Source of the DNA: Agrostemma githago
Lineage: Eukaryota; Streptophyta; Magnoliopsida; Caryophyllales; Caryophyllaceae
Direction of reading: 5' to 3'
Assembly: GCA_958450325.1 (NCBI GenBank)
Contig: OY288243.1
Span: 47,818,878-47,882,877, forward strand
DNA: 64,000 nt
The notes under the pieces are model-generated. The model worked only from the letters and a program-made list of their open reading frames with translations. It searched no databases and had not been told where the DNA came from. Shown here one piece after another: positions 11,190 through 22,073 of the stretch. Made by a program: the position numbers and the translations under genes. Each line of letters starts with the position of its first letter. Position 1 is the stretch's first letter.

Positions 11190-12197
11190 TTTTTTTTTGA
11201 TGAAATGTTAGTCAAGTATCATTCACAAACGAAAAATATTACAAGGCAATAACCCCATAGACGACCTAGATGGCCTCAATGAGGTTATTAATTTCGTTAA
11301 TCTCATTACATTGGATCTTATCTTTACTAGTAATATTCTTTAGCCTAGTCTTAGCCACACTTTTAATCTCCTTTATAACAAGCTCCGGATGTTGAATAAA
11401 ATTGTCCACTCTTGCCTTATTCCTTATCATCCAAATTGTGTACCAAATAGTTACCATAACAGTAGCCTGAACGAACCCAGCTGGTCCATCCTCTGTCCTG
11501 TACTCCAGCGGTTCAGGCAGTTTTAGGCTCGCCCATTCCTCATTTCCAGATCGCACTCTCTTGCTGAATTCGCATTCCAGCATCAAGTGATTGATCGTTT
11601 CAGTCTCCGTACCACAAATGCAGCACCAATCATCATCACAACATCCTAGTCTGAACAATTTATCCTTATTATTAAAACCCCCATTGAGCATGATCCAAGA
11701 AATAGCAGAATGTTTGTGTAAATTCCACTTATTCCACACAAGCCTGCTCCATTGTTTTTTCGGGCTGGGACCTCTGATCCACTGATATCCCCTCGCCACT
11801 GTGTAATCTCCGTTGTCCTGGAACCAAACATCATTCACGTAGCCTGTCTTCAGTCTCTCCTTCGCTTTACAAATAGATCTCCAGGTCCAAGCAACGTCAT
11901 TTTGAGGCTCGTAGTCATGCCAATTTTTTCCCTTAAGATAAATATGGTTGATCCATTTAACCCATAACCTTTCGCTTTTACTGTAAACCCAGTTCATCAG
12001 CTTCCCAATAACTGCGATATTCCAGCTATCAACTCGTTTTATGCCAAAACCGCCCTCATTCTTCGGTCTGGTCAACTTATCCCAGGAGACAAGAAGACTC
12101 CTCTTATAATCAGGACTACCCTCCCAAAGATAATTCCGGCAAATCGATTCTATCCTCTTGATAACCCCTTTTGGAATGATGAAGATGTTTGCCCAAT
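11190..12197 (-). pseudogene. 5'-truncated LINE (non-LTR retrotransposon), ORF2 C-terminus with zf-RVT domain
   Basis: One open frame runs from about 12197 down to a stop at 11266. It starts inside the coding sequence (no Met; WANIFIIPKGVIKRIES, then LWEG and SWDKLTRPKNEGGFGI), which is the end of the reverse-transcriptase region, followed by the zinc-binding zf-RVT domain with WNKWNLHKHSAISW and C-x2-C...H...C (CCICGTETETINHLMLEC). On the minus strand the sequence ends in a short A-run (Ts at 11190-11198). A 10-bp A-rich direct repeat, aaaaaaataa, flanks it (11180-11189 and 12198-12207) and may be the target duplication. This is typical of a 5'-truncated LINE insertion. The tail frame itself is intact over 269 codons, suggesting fairly recent insertion. 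Confidence 0.85.
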
Positions 12198-12207
12198 AAA
12201 AAAATAA

Positions 12208-12543
12208 ATTTATCGTCCAATAGTATATGAATTAATTTGCAGGTTGACAAACACAACAATATCAATCACAGTACATCATATTTATTGTTTTATTAGAAGT
12301 AAGCTTTCATTTCATGAAAAAATAACATCCTTACCAAAATAACAAATCACGATATATTTGTCTAGTTGGAACCCAACTTATATCCTTTTCATGCGTCCGA
12401 GTCGTACTCAAGGAATTCATGTCCTCTTTATCATCTATATTTTATAATGTTACTTTTGCTTTCAAAAAATTGTGTATTGCAGTATTGTCGAGGAGGGTTA
12501 TCTTGGCCATTTGCCCATTTGTTTCCATAATTCTTCCATGAGC
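12208..12543. other. No gene recognised
   Basis: AT-rich sequence between the LINE and the Athila-like element. Nothing supported. Confidence 0.4.
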
Positions 12544-13570
12544 ACGTCTGATGGTAGGATTTGTCGTGGATCCCGCCACCAATTAATAACCAACTAGCAC
12601 CTAACGGTAGTTAGGGTAAGTCGGGTCGTGTCCACGGAGAGGGTATCGCGATGTTTAGACTATGTCGGCCTAAAACTAGACTATGCTACCAAACAAACAC
12701 AAAGGGCTACTAATTGATGAAATAAGATGAGAAGAGAAGAAAGTAGACTAATGATGTGCTATGATGAACTAGACTACCAAATACTAACTAAACACAAGCC
12801 AACTAGCAAACTAAGAGAAATGCTAAACAATGCTAATGATCCAACTACTAACAACCTAAAGAAATGATGACTAGCTAACAAGATGAATCAAATATGGAAA
12901 AGAGGTGGGTTAGGTCGGGTTCATAAGTGTAGTAGGGTGACTTGGGTAGTCAAGGGTGTCCACATACTAAGCAAACAATGAGTAGAGGAAGACTAGCATG
13001 AGAAGCATGGCCACTACAACCCAAACAAGCATTTCAACAAACACATGGTGTGCCAAGAATGTGACTAACAATAAGGATTTACCCTTCACCCCTAATCAAA
13101 CCCTAATCACCCATAATCTACCCTTAATCCCCCTACTAACCCACAAGCAATCTACTCACTCATAATCAAAGAAGAACTAACAACAATAAGAAGAGAACAC
13201 AACATCCTAACCCTAACATTCATCATCAAGAACAATAACAATCAATAACAACAAACACTAAGTAAAGATTCAAACTTGATTCAATAACAATAAACAAGAG
13301 AAAAGAAAGATTATACCAACACTAGATGAAGGAAAAGATTAAATCTTGCATAAAAGAGAAACCCAAATAATCCCAAGGTTGTCAATCTTGGAGAAGTCTT
13401 CAAGTATCTTCTTAATACAAGCACTAATTAACTAGGATTAACTAAGATTAACTAAGGATTAATGAGAGATTCAAACTCATATGAGGAACTAAATCTAGGG
13501 TTTATATGTTGTAGAGAGGCTTAAGAGAGGCTAAACTAATGTAGGATCCATAAACAATACAAGAGGTAAG

Positions 13571-13578
13571 TATTTATA
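13571..13578 (-). promoter_or_regulatory. TATA-like box in the 3' LTR
   Basis: TATAAATA on the minus strand, identical in position to the box in the 5' LTR. In this copy it would direct readout into flanking DNA at the left. Inferred from sequence only. Confidence 0.4.
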
Positions 13579-13633
13579 GGGTTACAAATGGAAGGGAATT
13601 AAGAAGAAACAAGGCGCGGCTGCCAGGTGCCCT

Positions 13634-13790
13634 TCCCGGCCGGGAGGAGGTGGTCCCGGTCGGGAAGGTGTCGGTCCCGGCCGGGAGGAGCTGGTCCCGG
13701 TCGGGATGGACCCAAAACAGGAGCATCCTCTTTTGTGCACCTCATCTCGGTCGGGATGGCATCCTTCCCGGTCGGGATGGGTCTTGTAGG
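13634..13790. repeat. Array of cccgg(t/c)cggga palindromes in the LTR
   Basis: At least six copies of a short GC-rich palindrome (tcccggtcggga and variants) lie within about 160 bp of otherwise AT-rich LTR. The same array is in the 5' LTR (21586-21735). A related block lies in the interior at 16640-16800. The copies could form hairpins in RNA. Confidence 0.75.
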
Positions 13791-14120
13791 CCTCCAATAT
13801 GATCTTTAGGGTTCCTCCTTGCTTCACATGGACTTCTCATCGATTCTCGGGACTCGGGATCGGGTCTCGGAGGCTCGGGATTGGGTCCCAAGGTCTCGGG
13901 GTCGATTCCAAAGCATCGAGTCATCGTTTCTTTATCTCGTTGGCTCTAAAATGTGTATGTATAGAGTCGGAGTCGCTCCAACTCTTCCAAATCGGTCTCG
14001 GGAACCTGAAACGAACTAAAGGAAGCATAAAAAGTCCCTAAACCGCTCCCAAGGAGCGATTCTACAAGGAAAATGGGACCAAAACCCTACAAAATAGGCA
14101 CTACAAACCATACTTATCCA

Positions 14121-14134
14121 CTCCCCCACACTTA
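14121..14134 (-). other. Polypurine tract (3')
   Basis: On the minus strand taagtgtgggggag directly abuts the 3' LTR start TGG. This is the expected primer for plus-strand DNA synthesis. Confidence 0.8.
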
Positions 14135-15862
14135 ACCCTTACTCGCCCTCGAGTAAGCACACACTAACTACTATACTAGCCGAATGGGTATTAGCGCACC
14201 CTACGCCCTTTCAACTCACGCGAGTGCACTTAGAGGAAAAATGCACTCCGCAAGGCAAGTCGGGTCTTGCGACAAAACTGTGGATGCAACCGGACACTAA
14301 AACACATAAACAAACAAACATACAAACAAACACACAAAAAGGTTGCACCCAAAAGAAAAGAACTACCGCTTCCCTCAAACAAGCGGTGAAAGAAGCACCG
14401 GTTTAGGACTCAAGGCAAGTGACAACGTTCCCAAGCTAGCAATACAAACCAAGATGGACTAAACCCTAATAGTATAACGACAAAGCAACAAAAACGTTGG
14501 TAACTTACCTCGGTTCCTCCTAACCTTCTAAGAACGTACTACGGGACGATCGGCGGGATGGAAAAAGGATGAACCACGGTGTTAGTCGACACTGTAGGTA
14601 AGTTAGACCCCGCCCCCTTTAGCAAAGAGCTAAGAGGGTCGTCCCATATCCGAAACCGCCTAACTAGTCCAAGTAAAAAGGTGAAAATATGCAAAATGAG
14701 GGAAGACCGATTAATGCCGCTATCATCCTTCCTCGGGACTCGGTCCTTTGGTAGGCTCTTCACGGCAAAAGTTGGAAAAAGGCTTATTTTTGGTGGGGAT
14801 ATAATCTTTTTGTGAGACGATTTTCTTTTTGCATTTTCTCTTTTCTTTTGCATTTATGCTTTGTTTGTTGCCATGCCATTTCTTTTTTCTTCTTTTCTAT
14901 TTTCTTTTTGGCTTTTGTGCCTTTTCTTTTTCTTCATTCTTTTCTTTCTTTCTTTTCTTTCCTTTGCCCTTTTGGGCAAGATTTAGCTTTTTGGCATTTC
15001 TTTGTAAGACAAGAAAGAGAGGAATCAACAATTTGCAATTTTATTGTGTGAAAATGTGTGGGAGGTAGGTAAATGGGTGAGTCGGGACGGCGCCTTTCCT
15101 TCAAACCCACAAAAAGTAGAGAACTTGGACTAATTAAACAATCCTAAACACGGTCGCCTAGGGGACGGGGCTCGGTAACCAAGGCCTTTTCACACCGTGG
15201 GTGGTCATAATGGTCAAAATGCAAATCCCGTAGTAAATCCCTAGTAAGCTAGGTGGACTCAAGGTAAAGGACCAACGAAATCATTGATTTAGGGTCATTC
15301 TACTAGATTAAAGTCCAAGACTCGATTTATACTACTAGAAAGGGAAAGTAAGCACTCACACACTAGCCTCTAAACCGGGTTTTCGAAAACCCATTACGCA
15401 CAAGACACACAACAAAACACAAAACAAAGACTCAACGAAAATGAAAGAAAAAGAAACAAAAGGAACAAAACAAGAATAACACAAAACAAACATATAGAAA
15501 ACACAAACACCACCCCTAACTTCCAAATGAGCAACCAAATCAACCTCGAGCATTACAAAGCTCCTCCCGAGCACACCACATCACATTCTCCTCCAAACTC
15601 CGCGAGAGATAAAGAAGAAAAAGAGATAAGATGTTACCGGGAGTCTTGATTCCAAAGTTAACGGCGATTAAAGCAACCTATAAGGGAAAGGGAGGCAAAA
15701 CACGCACACAAAACGAATATACGACACAATGACACAAGAGGAAAACACACAAAAGAAAAATCTTTTTGATTTTTATGAATATTTTTTTTCAAATTTTTAG
15801 GATTTTTTTAAAGATTTTTTTCGAAAAACTACAAAAATAAAGCTAACTATGCTAGAATACCA

Positions 15863-15876
15863 CTCCCCCACACTTA
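15863..15876 (-). other. Second copy of the polypurine tract, internal
   Basis: The 14 bases ctcccccacactta (plus strand) repeat exactly those at 14121-14134; the flanking TGG is also shared. It is 1.74 kb upstream of the real 3' tract in the sense direction, with no LTR next to it. Confidence 0.65.
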
Positions 15877-16639
15877 AGTCGAGCCATGTCCTCATGCTCG
15901 ACCGTAGTGCATGGGAGCACAAAAGAAAAAGAAAATAAACTACGAAAATAAAGCTAAAAATCAAAAAGAAAAGCGGAGAAAATGGTAGAATGTGTTCGGC
16001 CGGGGTGTAGTCAAGTCACCATGGGCCGAGACAAGAAAAAGATATGGATGGGGGAAGAAAATAAAAAGAAGGAAATAAAAGGAAATGGGAGGGGAGGGCT
16101 AGGTGTAATCAAGTCACCTAGCCCGGATTCCGCCTAAATCCGGCTAAATCCAACAAAAAGGTGGAAATCTTGAAAAATTTGGATTTTGAAATGACTCTCG
16201 ATGTAGTCACATCATCGAGAGTCGGAAGCAAGCACACCAAGGCCTCGAAGGCCACCATGACACAAAGGATAAGAGGGAAAGGGAATAAACAAAGAAGACA
16301 AGCTATAAAAACGGAAAAGAGAGGATAGTTGCCGTACCATACGGTTACCAACTCACTCGCTCCATCGTCTCATAAGTCAAAATAGGCACTTAGCTTGTCC
16401 AAGTCGTCGTTATTCCTCTCCAATTGCGATCCGGTTCCATGGTTGGGGCACAAATGCAAAATGAGGTGGGTTTTGGATGGGAAAGTCGGTTTGAAGTGAA
16501 TAGAAAGTGAGGTGAAGACATGTATGTGAGGTGTAAGGGTCATACAATGAGAGTAAGGACATGTAGGGAGGTTGGGAGGGGGTATAAAGTGGTTGGGTGG
16601 TCTCAAACAACGAAGAAAAGAGCCAACGGAGGACAGGGG

Positions 16640-16800
16640 GTCCATCCCGGTCGGGATGGGTGGTCCCGGTCGGGATGGCTGTCTCGTCCCGGTCGGGACG
16701 GACTGCCAGTGAACCCAACTTTTGTGCACCTCATCCCGGACGGGATGACATCCTTCCCGGTCGGGATGGGCCTTCCATCCCGGACGGGATGACCTCTTCT
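16640..16800. repeat. Internal palindrome array related to the LTR array
   Basis: Copies of catcccggtcgggatg and variants. One block beginning 'tttgtgcacctcatcccgg' is shared with the LTR at about 13732-13785, so part of the LTR array appears to be duplicated inside the element. Confidence 0.7.
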
Positions 16801-17107
16801 AGGCCGGGAAGAGTCTCCAAACCCTCTATAGCACCCAAAAACTCGAACCGAGCCTCAAAAACCGACTTCCCTTCACACAATCTAAGCTCCAACAATGACC
16901 ACTCTTCCCTAGGAATCACTTCCACTTCACACCTATCACAATAAACTCAAACAACACATCAAATTCCCTCCCTCACAACGCTCATCAATCATCCAAATAA
17001 TCAAGAATTTCACAAAAGCAAACAAACTAAAAGGTAAAGAGATATATACAAAGAGACGGTTCTTGTGGAACTCCGTCAAACCAAGGTGGTACTTTCTTCA
17101 ATATTTT

Positions 17108-20100
17108 TCAACACCCAAAACTAGTTCCATCTCCATCGAGGGCACGAAGGAACAAGTCGAAGGCCCTAGCAAAGTCTTCAATCAAGCTAGTAACATAAGC
17201 ATCCACAAACCAAGGTTCTTCATGACCTTGTCTCGACGTTCCCGGGGCATCCCGATCTACTAAGTTCAATGGCTTGAACTTGTACTTTCGATCCTTCGGT
17301 ATATACCCAAACGTCCATCTATCCTCATGTGGCCCCAAGGGAGGCTCATCTTCATCCTTTTTGCTCTTCAACTTGTCATTAGACCCATGACATGGGCTCT
17401 CATCCTCCTCCAAATCGGAGTCATCATCTTCAAGTACATACGAGTACTTCTTCAAGCTTTGTCTCGGTTCTCCCCCTAGATCGATGTTTTCCTTGGCTTG
17501 GATCATATTGCATGACTCATCGTTAGTAGGCAAAGTGTTACCTTGAAGGTCAAACACTAGCTTCTCCTCGCCTAACTCGAATGTGATCCTACCGTTCTTC
17601 ACATCGATCATGGCACCGGCGGTATGTAAAAATGGGCGCCCAAGAATAATGGGAGTGATTTCATCTTCCCGCATATCGAGCACGATGAAGTCAACCGGAA
17701 TGAAGAACTTACCGATTCTCACCGGCACATCCTCTAGCATCCCCAATGGTCGGTTGAATGAACTATCGGCCATTTGGAGCGTGATAGAGGTACTTTTAAG
17801 CTCCTTCATCCCAAGTCGGCAACAAATGGAGTAGGGAATGATGCTTACACTCGCACCCAAATCACATAAAGCTCTTTCGATCTTGTAGTGCCCTATGGTG
17901 CAAGGGATCGAGAACCTACCCGGATCCTTCAACTTTGGAAGCGTAGAACCTTGAATGAGCTCGCTCACCACCCTTGTGAACGCGATGGTCTCTTCCTTAT
18001 CGACGGATCTCTTCCTAGCCAATATTTCTCGCATAATTTTTCCGTATGCCGGGATTTGGGTAAGTAGCTCGGTGAATGGGACACTCACATCCAACTTCTT
18101 CACAATACTAAGGAACTTGTCATATTGAGAGTCCACCTTAGTCTTCATTTGCCTTGATGGGAAAGGCAACTTTACTTGATATTTATTTGGCTCAATCGGG
18201 GTGGGCTCTTCAAATGACACCTTCTTTTTTCCCTTGTCTTTTGCTTGAAGTGGGGGAAGCTTGTCTTGTTGGGGTTTCTCAACCTCCCATAAGACTTGCT
18301 CCTCCGTTGGATTATCAAGGGTTGAGCTTTCTTGAGTTGGAGGTGTCACCTTTCTTGTCGGTTCTTGCATTGGCTCTTGCTCACTAGGAAATTGAGGGGA
18401 TTCATAAGATGTACCTCTCCTTGTGGTGATGGCATTTACATGCTCAAATTTCGGTGTTTCGCCTTGAGAAGGTAGTTGTCCTTTTTGTCTTGAGGAGCTC
18501 CCCGAAGCAAGTTGAGATACTTGAGTTTCAAGCATCTTCATACGGGCATCTCTTGTCGCGTTTTCCCCTTGAATATAAGCAAAGAGCTCTTGATGGTTTC
18601 TTGTTATGTCCATTTGACTCTTTTGCATATCCATCATAGTTTTTTGAATATCGAATCCCCGAGGTGGAGATGATGGATTATGCGGAGTATCGGTGAGGGC
18701 TAATGGAGTACCATAGCCACGAATAGGAGACCGGCTCCTAGGCTTGCTTTGTTGTTGATGTTGACGGTTCCCTTGGAACCCATGAGAATTTCCTTGATTA
18801 AGGCCTTGATTGTTGCCATGGTTGTGGTTTTGATAGCCTTGGTTGAAGTTCCCTTGTTGGAACCCTTGATTGTTGTTGAATGAACCTTGATTACCTTGCT
18901 TGAAGTTGTTGAAAGGCCTTGAGTTGCCTTGGTAACCTTGGTTGTTGTCCCTTAAGGGAGGTGGAACATAAGGACGATGTTGTTGTTGGTGTTGAAAAGC
19001 TTGTTGTTGAGGGACTTGATTGGAAGCTTGGTATTGATTAGAATAGGAAGCACCTTGCTTGAATGCTTGAAAGGCATTCACTTGCTCAATACTCCCTCTA
19101 CAATTCATAGGGTCATGACCAACGATTCCACAAGTGTCACACATGCTATAATAAGGCAAAGGAGGTGCAAATCCCAAAGCATTCACTTCATGGATTGAGG
19201 CTTGGTGGGAGGAACCGATGCTTTGGACTTGAGTGAGGTGACCTTGAAGCTTCTTGTCAATGGATTCCATGTGTGTCTTCAATTGAGCCCCAAGGTCAAT
19301 GCTTAATTGGGTTATAGCATCAACCTCGTGCCTACCTCCTCGGTTTGCCTTCCTAGGCCTAGAGTATTGCGAATTATGCACCGCCATCTCTTCGATTCTC
19401 GCCCAAGTTTGGTCATCATCGACCTCGGTGAACCTACCATTGGAGCCCATATTAAGTATAGTTCTTGAGTCCTCATAAAGACCGTTCCAAAATTGTTGGA
19501 CCAAGAACCATTGTGAAAGTCCATGATGGGGGCACGATCTAACCAAAGACTTGAACCGCTCCCAAGCTTCATATAAGCTCTCTTCATCCCGTTGTTGGAA
19601 ACCGGTGATGGAGGCCCTAAGCAAGTTAGTCTTCTCCGGAGGGTAGAAAGTTTGGTAGAATGCCAATGCAAGTTTCTTCCAAGTATCGATGCCCATGGTT
19701 GCCCTATCTAGACTCTTTATCCATTGCTTCGCTTTTCCAATAAGATAAAATGGAAATAAAACCCATCGGATTTGATCTTGTGTAACCCCGGGTTGAGAGA
19801 TAGCGTCGCAATAATCGGAGAAGGTCTCCATATGTTGGTGCGGGTCTTCGGTGGGCAAACCACTAAATTGATTCCTTTCCACAAGTTGAATGAAGTGGGT
19901 CTTGGCCGTAAAATTTCCGGCATAAGCGGCCGGTAGAGCATTGGGTCCCGGCAAGACATCTTCCGTAAATGTAGAGTGGGAGGAAAATTTCGGCATTATT
20001 GGATGTAAGGGAGAAGATGGTGTAGACGGAGTTGATGTAGATGTAGAAGGGGAACTAGGACTAGAATCTCCAAAGGGATTGGTGAAATTCCCTTCGGCCG

Positions 20101-20269
20101 TCTCTCGATATGCTTCCTCAATATCGCTTCCTTGAGCTTGCTCTTGATGGGTATTGCTTGCACTTGGTTGAGAGATCCTAACCCGATTAATCGTCCGTTG
20201 GCGAAAAGCTCGAAAAAGCCTCTCCGGCTCTGGATTAAAGAGAAAGGATTCGCCTCCCCGCCTAGGCAT
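17108..20269 (-). CDS. Gag-protease polyprotein of the Athila-like element, intact
   Basis: 1053 residues from ATG at 20269, 230 bp downstream of the 5' LTR. The N-terminus (1-110) is basic, then Ser/Pro-rich. A retrotransposon Gag (capsid-like) domain spans about 130-300 (NQFSGLP...WKKLALAFYQTFYPP...LVQQFWNGL). A perfect CCHC zinc knuckle lies at 377-390 (C-x2-C-x4-H-x4-C). Residues 411-507 are very rich in Gln, Asn and Gly with QGN/NQG motifs. A retropepsin-like domain lies at about 785-910 with the active-site motif LCDLGASVSIIP (Asp803) and later ILGRPFL; DLGAS in place of DTG/DSG is usual for Athila-type proteins. The C-terminus is acidic and ends where RT would begin. No stop or frameshift is present. 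It would package element RNA into particles; maturation by its own protease is an inference. It could be co-mobilised by an autonomous relative. Confidence 0.92.
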   Translation of the reverse strand: MPRRGGESFLFNPEPERLFRAFRQRTINRVRISQPSASNTHQEQAQGSDIEEAYRETAEGNFTNPFGDSSPSSPSTSTSTPSTPSSPLHPIMPKFSSHSTFTEDVLPGPNALPAAYAGNFTAKTHFIQLVERNQFSGLPTEDPHQHMETFSDYCDAISQPGVTQDQIRWVLFPFYLIGKAKQWIKSLDRATMGIDTWKKLALAFYQTFYPPEKTNLLRASITGFQQRDEESLYEAWERFKSLVRSCPHHGLSQWFLVQQFWNGLYEDSRTILNMGSNGRFTEVDDDQTWARIEEMAVHNSQYSRPRKANRGGRHEVDAITQLSIDLGAQLKTHMESIDKKLQGHLTQVQSIGSSHQASIHEVNALGFAPPLPYYSMCDTCGIVGHDPMNCRGSIEQVNAFQAFKQGASYSNQYQASNQVPQQQAFQHQQQHRPYVPPPLRDNNQGYQGNSRPFNNFKQGNQGSFNNNQGFQQGNFNQGYQNHNHGNNQGLNQGNSHGFQGNRQHQQQSKPRSRSPIRGYGTPLALTDTPHNPSSPPRGFDIQKTMMDMQKSQMDITRNHQELFAYIQGENATRDARMKMLETQVSQLASGSSSRQKGQLPSQGETPKFEHVNAITTRRGTSYESPQFPSEQEPMQEPTRKVTPPTQESSTLDNPTEEQVLWEVEKPQQDKLPPLQAKDKGKKKVSFEEPTPIEPNKYQVKLPFPSRQMKTKVDSQYDKFLSIVKKLDVSVPFTELLTQIPAYGKIMREILARKRSVDKEETIAFTRVVSELIQGSTLPKLKDPGRFSIPCTIGHYKIERALCDLGASVSIIPYSICCRLGMKELKSTSITLQMADSSFNRPLGMLEDVPVRIGKFFIPVDFIVLDMREDEITPIILGRPFLHTAGAMIDVKNGRITFELGEEKLVFDLQGNTLPTNDESCNMIQAKENIDLGGEPRQSLKKYSYVLEDDDSDLEEDESPCHGSNDKLKSKKDEDEPPLGPHEDRWTFGYIPKDRKYKFKPLNLVDRDAPGTSRQGHEEPWFVDAYVTSLIEDFARAFDLFLRALDGDGTSFGC

Positions 20270-20478
20270 ACACTACACACTAGAACAAACGTGAGAATAC
20301 CTAGTGCTTTATGGGCACTAGGTAACGACAATAAACAAGCACAACTAGAGACAAAGAAAAAAAAAAGAAAGCTAATAAAGCAAGAAAAACTAGAGAATAT
20401 TCACAAGAGAAGATAGGAGGGCACAAAGAAGGGTAACTAAGTCTAGAAATGAGCAAACAAAGTCTAAACAATGCACTG

Positions 20479-20496
20479 TCCCCGGCAACGGCGCCA
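20479..20496 (-). other. Primer-binding site, tRNA-Asp type
   Basis: The plus strand reads tccccggcaacggcgcca, which is the 3' end of plant tRNA-Asp(GUC) including CCA as I recall it. The minus strand is therefore complementary over 18 bases. It lies three bases from the 5' LTR, the normal position. Confidence 0.9.
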
Positions 20497-20499
20497 AAT

Positions 20500-22068
20500 T
20501 GATGGTAGGATTTGTCGTGGATCCCGCCACCAATTAATAACCAACTAGCACCTAACGGTAGTTAGGGTAAGTCGGGTCGTGTCCACGGAGACGGTATCGC
20601 GATGTTTAGACTATGTCGGCCTAAAACTAGACTATGCTACCAAACAAACACAAAGGGCTACTAATTGATGAAATAAGATGAGAAGAGAAGAAAGTAGACT
20701 AATGATGTGCTATGATGAACTAGATTACCAAATACTAACTAAACACAAGCCAACTAGCAAACTAAGAGAAATGCTAAACAATGCTAATGATCCAACTACT
20801 AACAACCTAAAGAAATGATGACTAGCTAACAAGATGAATCAAATATGGAAAAGAGGTGGGTTAGGTCGGGTTCATAAGTGTAGTAGGGTGACTTGGGTAG
20901 TCAAGGGTGTCCACATACTAAGCAAACAATGAGTAGAGGAAGACTAGCATGAGAAGCATGACCACTACAACCCAAACAAGCATTTCAACAAACACATGGT
21001 GTGCCAAGAATGTGACTAACAATAAGGATTTACCCTTCACCCCTAATCAAACCCTAATCACCCATAATCTACCCTTAATCCCCCTACTAACCCACAAGCA
21101 ATCTACTCACTCATAATCAAAGAAGAACTAACAACAATAAGAAGAGAACACAACATCCTAACCCTAACATTCATCATCAAGAACAATAACAATCAATAAC
21201 AACAAACACTAAGTAAAGATTCAAACTTGATTCAATAACAATAAACAAGAGAAAAGAAAGATTATACCAACACTAGATGAAGGAAAAGATGAAATCTTGC
21301 ATAAAAGAGAAACCCAAATAATCCCAAGGTTGTCAATCTTGGAGAAGTCTTCAAGTATCTTCTTAATACAAGCACTAATTAACTAGGATTAACTAAGATT
21401 ACTAAGGATTAATGAGAGATTCAAACTCATATGAGGAACTAAATCTAGGGTTTATATGTTGTAGAGAGGCTTAAGAGAGGCTAAACCAATGTAGGATCCA
21501 TAAACAATACAAGAGGTAAGTATTTATAGGGTTACAAATGGAAGGGAATTAAGAAGAAACAAGGCGCGGCTGCCAGGTGCCCTTCCCGGCCGGGAGGAGG
21601 TGGTCCCGGTCGGGAAGGTGTCGGTCCCGGCCGGGAGGAGCTGGTCCCGGTCGGATGGACCCAAAACAGGAGCATCCTCTTTTGTGCACCTCATCCCGGT
21701 CGGGATGGCATCCTTCCCGGTCGGGATGGGTCTTGTAGGCCTCCAATATGATCTTTAGGGTTCCTCCTTCCTTCACATGGACTTCTCATCGATTCTCGGG
21801 ACTCGGGATCGGGTCTCGGAGGCTCGGGATTGGGTCCCAAGGTCTCAGGGTCAATTCCAAAGCATCGAGTCATCGTTCCTTTATCTCGTTGGCTTTAAAA
21901 TGTGTATGTATAGAGTCGGAGTCGCTCCAACTCTTCCAAATCGGTCTCGGGAACCTGAAACGAACTAAAGGAAGCATAAAAAGTCCCTAAACCGCTCCCA
22001 AGGAGCGATTCTACAAGGAAAATGGGACCAAAACCCTACAAAATAGGCACTACAAACCATACTTATCA
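20500..22068 (-). repeat. 5' LTR of the Athila-like element
   Basis: 1569 bp. In the sense direction it begins TGATAAGT and ends ACCATCA. It is bounded outside by acgtc and inside by the tRNA-Asp primer site. It carries the promoter for the gag transcript. Confidence 0.93.
21521..21528 (-). promoter_or_regulatory. TATA-like box in the 5' LTR
   Basis: TATAAATA on the minus strand, about 1.25 kb upstream of the gag start. A likely pol II promoter core. No experimental support. Confidence 0.45.
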
Positions 22069-22073
22069 ACGTC

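Larger units (their letters stand above)
12549..14120 (-). repeat. 3' LTR of the Athila-like element
   Basis: 1572 bp, aligned end to end with 20500-22068. In the sense direction it starts TGGATAAG (the 5' LTR has TGATAAG, one base shorter) and ends CATCA. It contains a TATA-like box on the minus strand at 13571-13578 and a cluster of short palindromes at about 13634-13790. Confidence 0.93.
14135..17107 (-). other. Long non-coding 3' interior of the Athila-like element
   Basis: About 3 kb between the gag stop and the polypurine tract. No frame resembles RT, RNase H, integrase or env. It includes a pyrimidine-rich run (14810-14990, plus strand), purine-rich A-tracts, a second polypurine tract (15863-15876) and a palindrome array (16640-16800). 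Confidence 0.7.
12549..22068 (-). mobile_element. Complete non-autonomous Athila-like LTR retrotransposon (gag-protease only)
   Basis: The element has two LTRs (20500-22068 as 5' LTR, 12549-14120 as 3' LTR), a perfect target duplication acgtc (12544-12548 and 22069-22073), an 18-base tRNA-Asp primer site beside the 5' LTR and a polypurine tract beside the 3' LTR. All are on the minus strand. By eye the LTRs differ at roughly a dozen substitutions and three one-base gaps in about 1570 bp, so the insertion is young. The interior (about 6.4 kb) has one long ORF, a Gag-protease of 1053 residues, and no reverse transcriptase, RNase H, integrase or env. It must therefore move, if at all, with enzymes supplied by a relative. 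This matches the TR-GAG type of non-autonomous element, here with a protease-like domain retained. Confidence 0.93.

Noticed and set aside
13582..14041. ORFs in the Athila-like LTR
   Set aside because: Duplicated in both LTRs and driven by the palindrome array; no coding signature.
14812..15068. Two Phe/Leu-rich ORFs that look like membrane proteins
   Set aside because: They come from a T/C-rich low-complexity tract in the non-coding interior.
17583..20135. Plus-strand ORFs opposite the 1053-codon Gag
   Set aside because: Shadows of the minus-strand coding frame.
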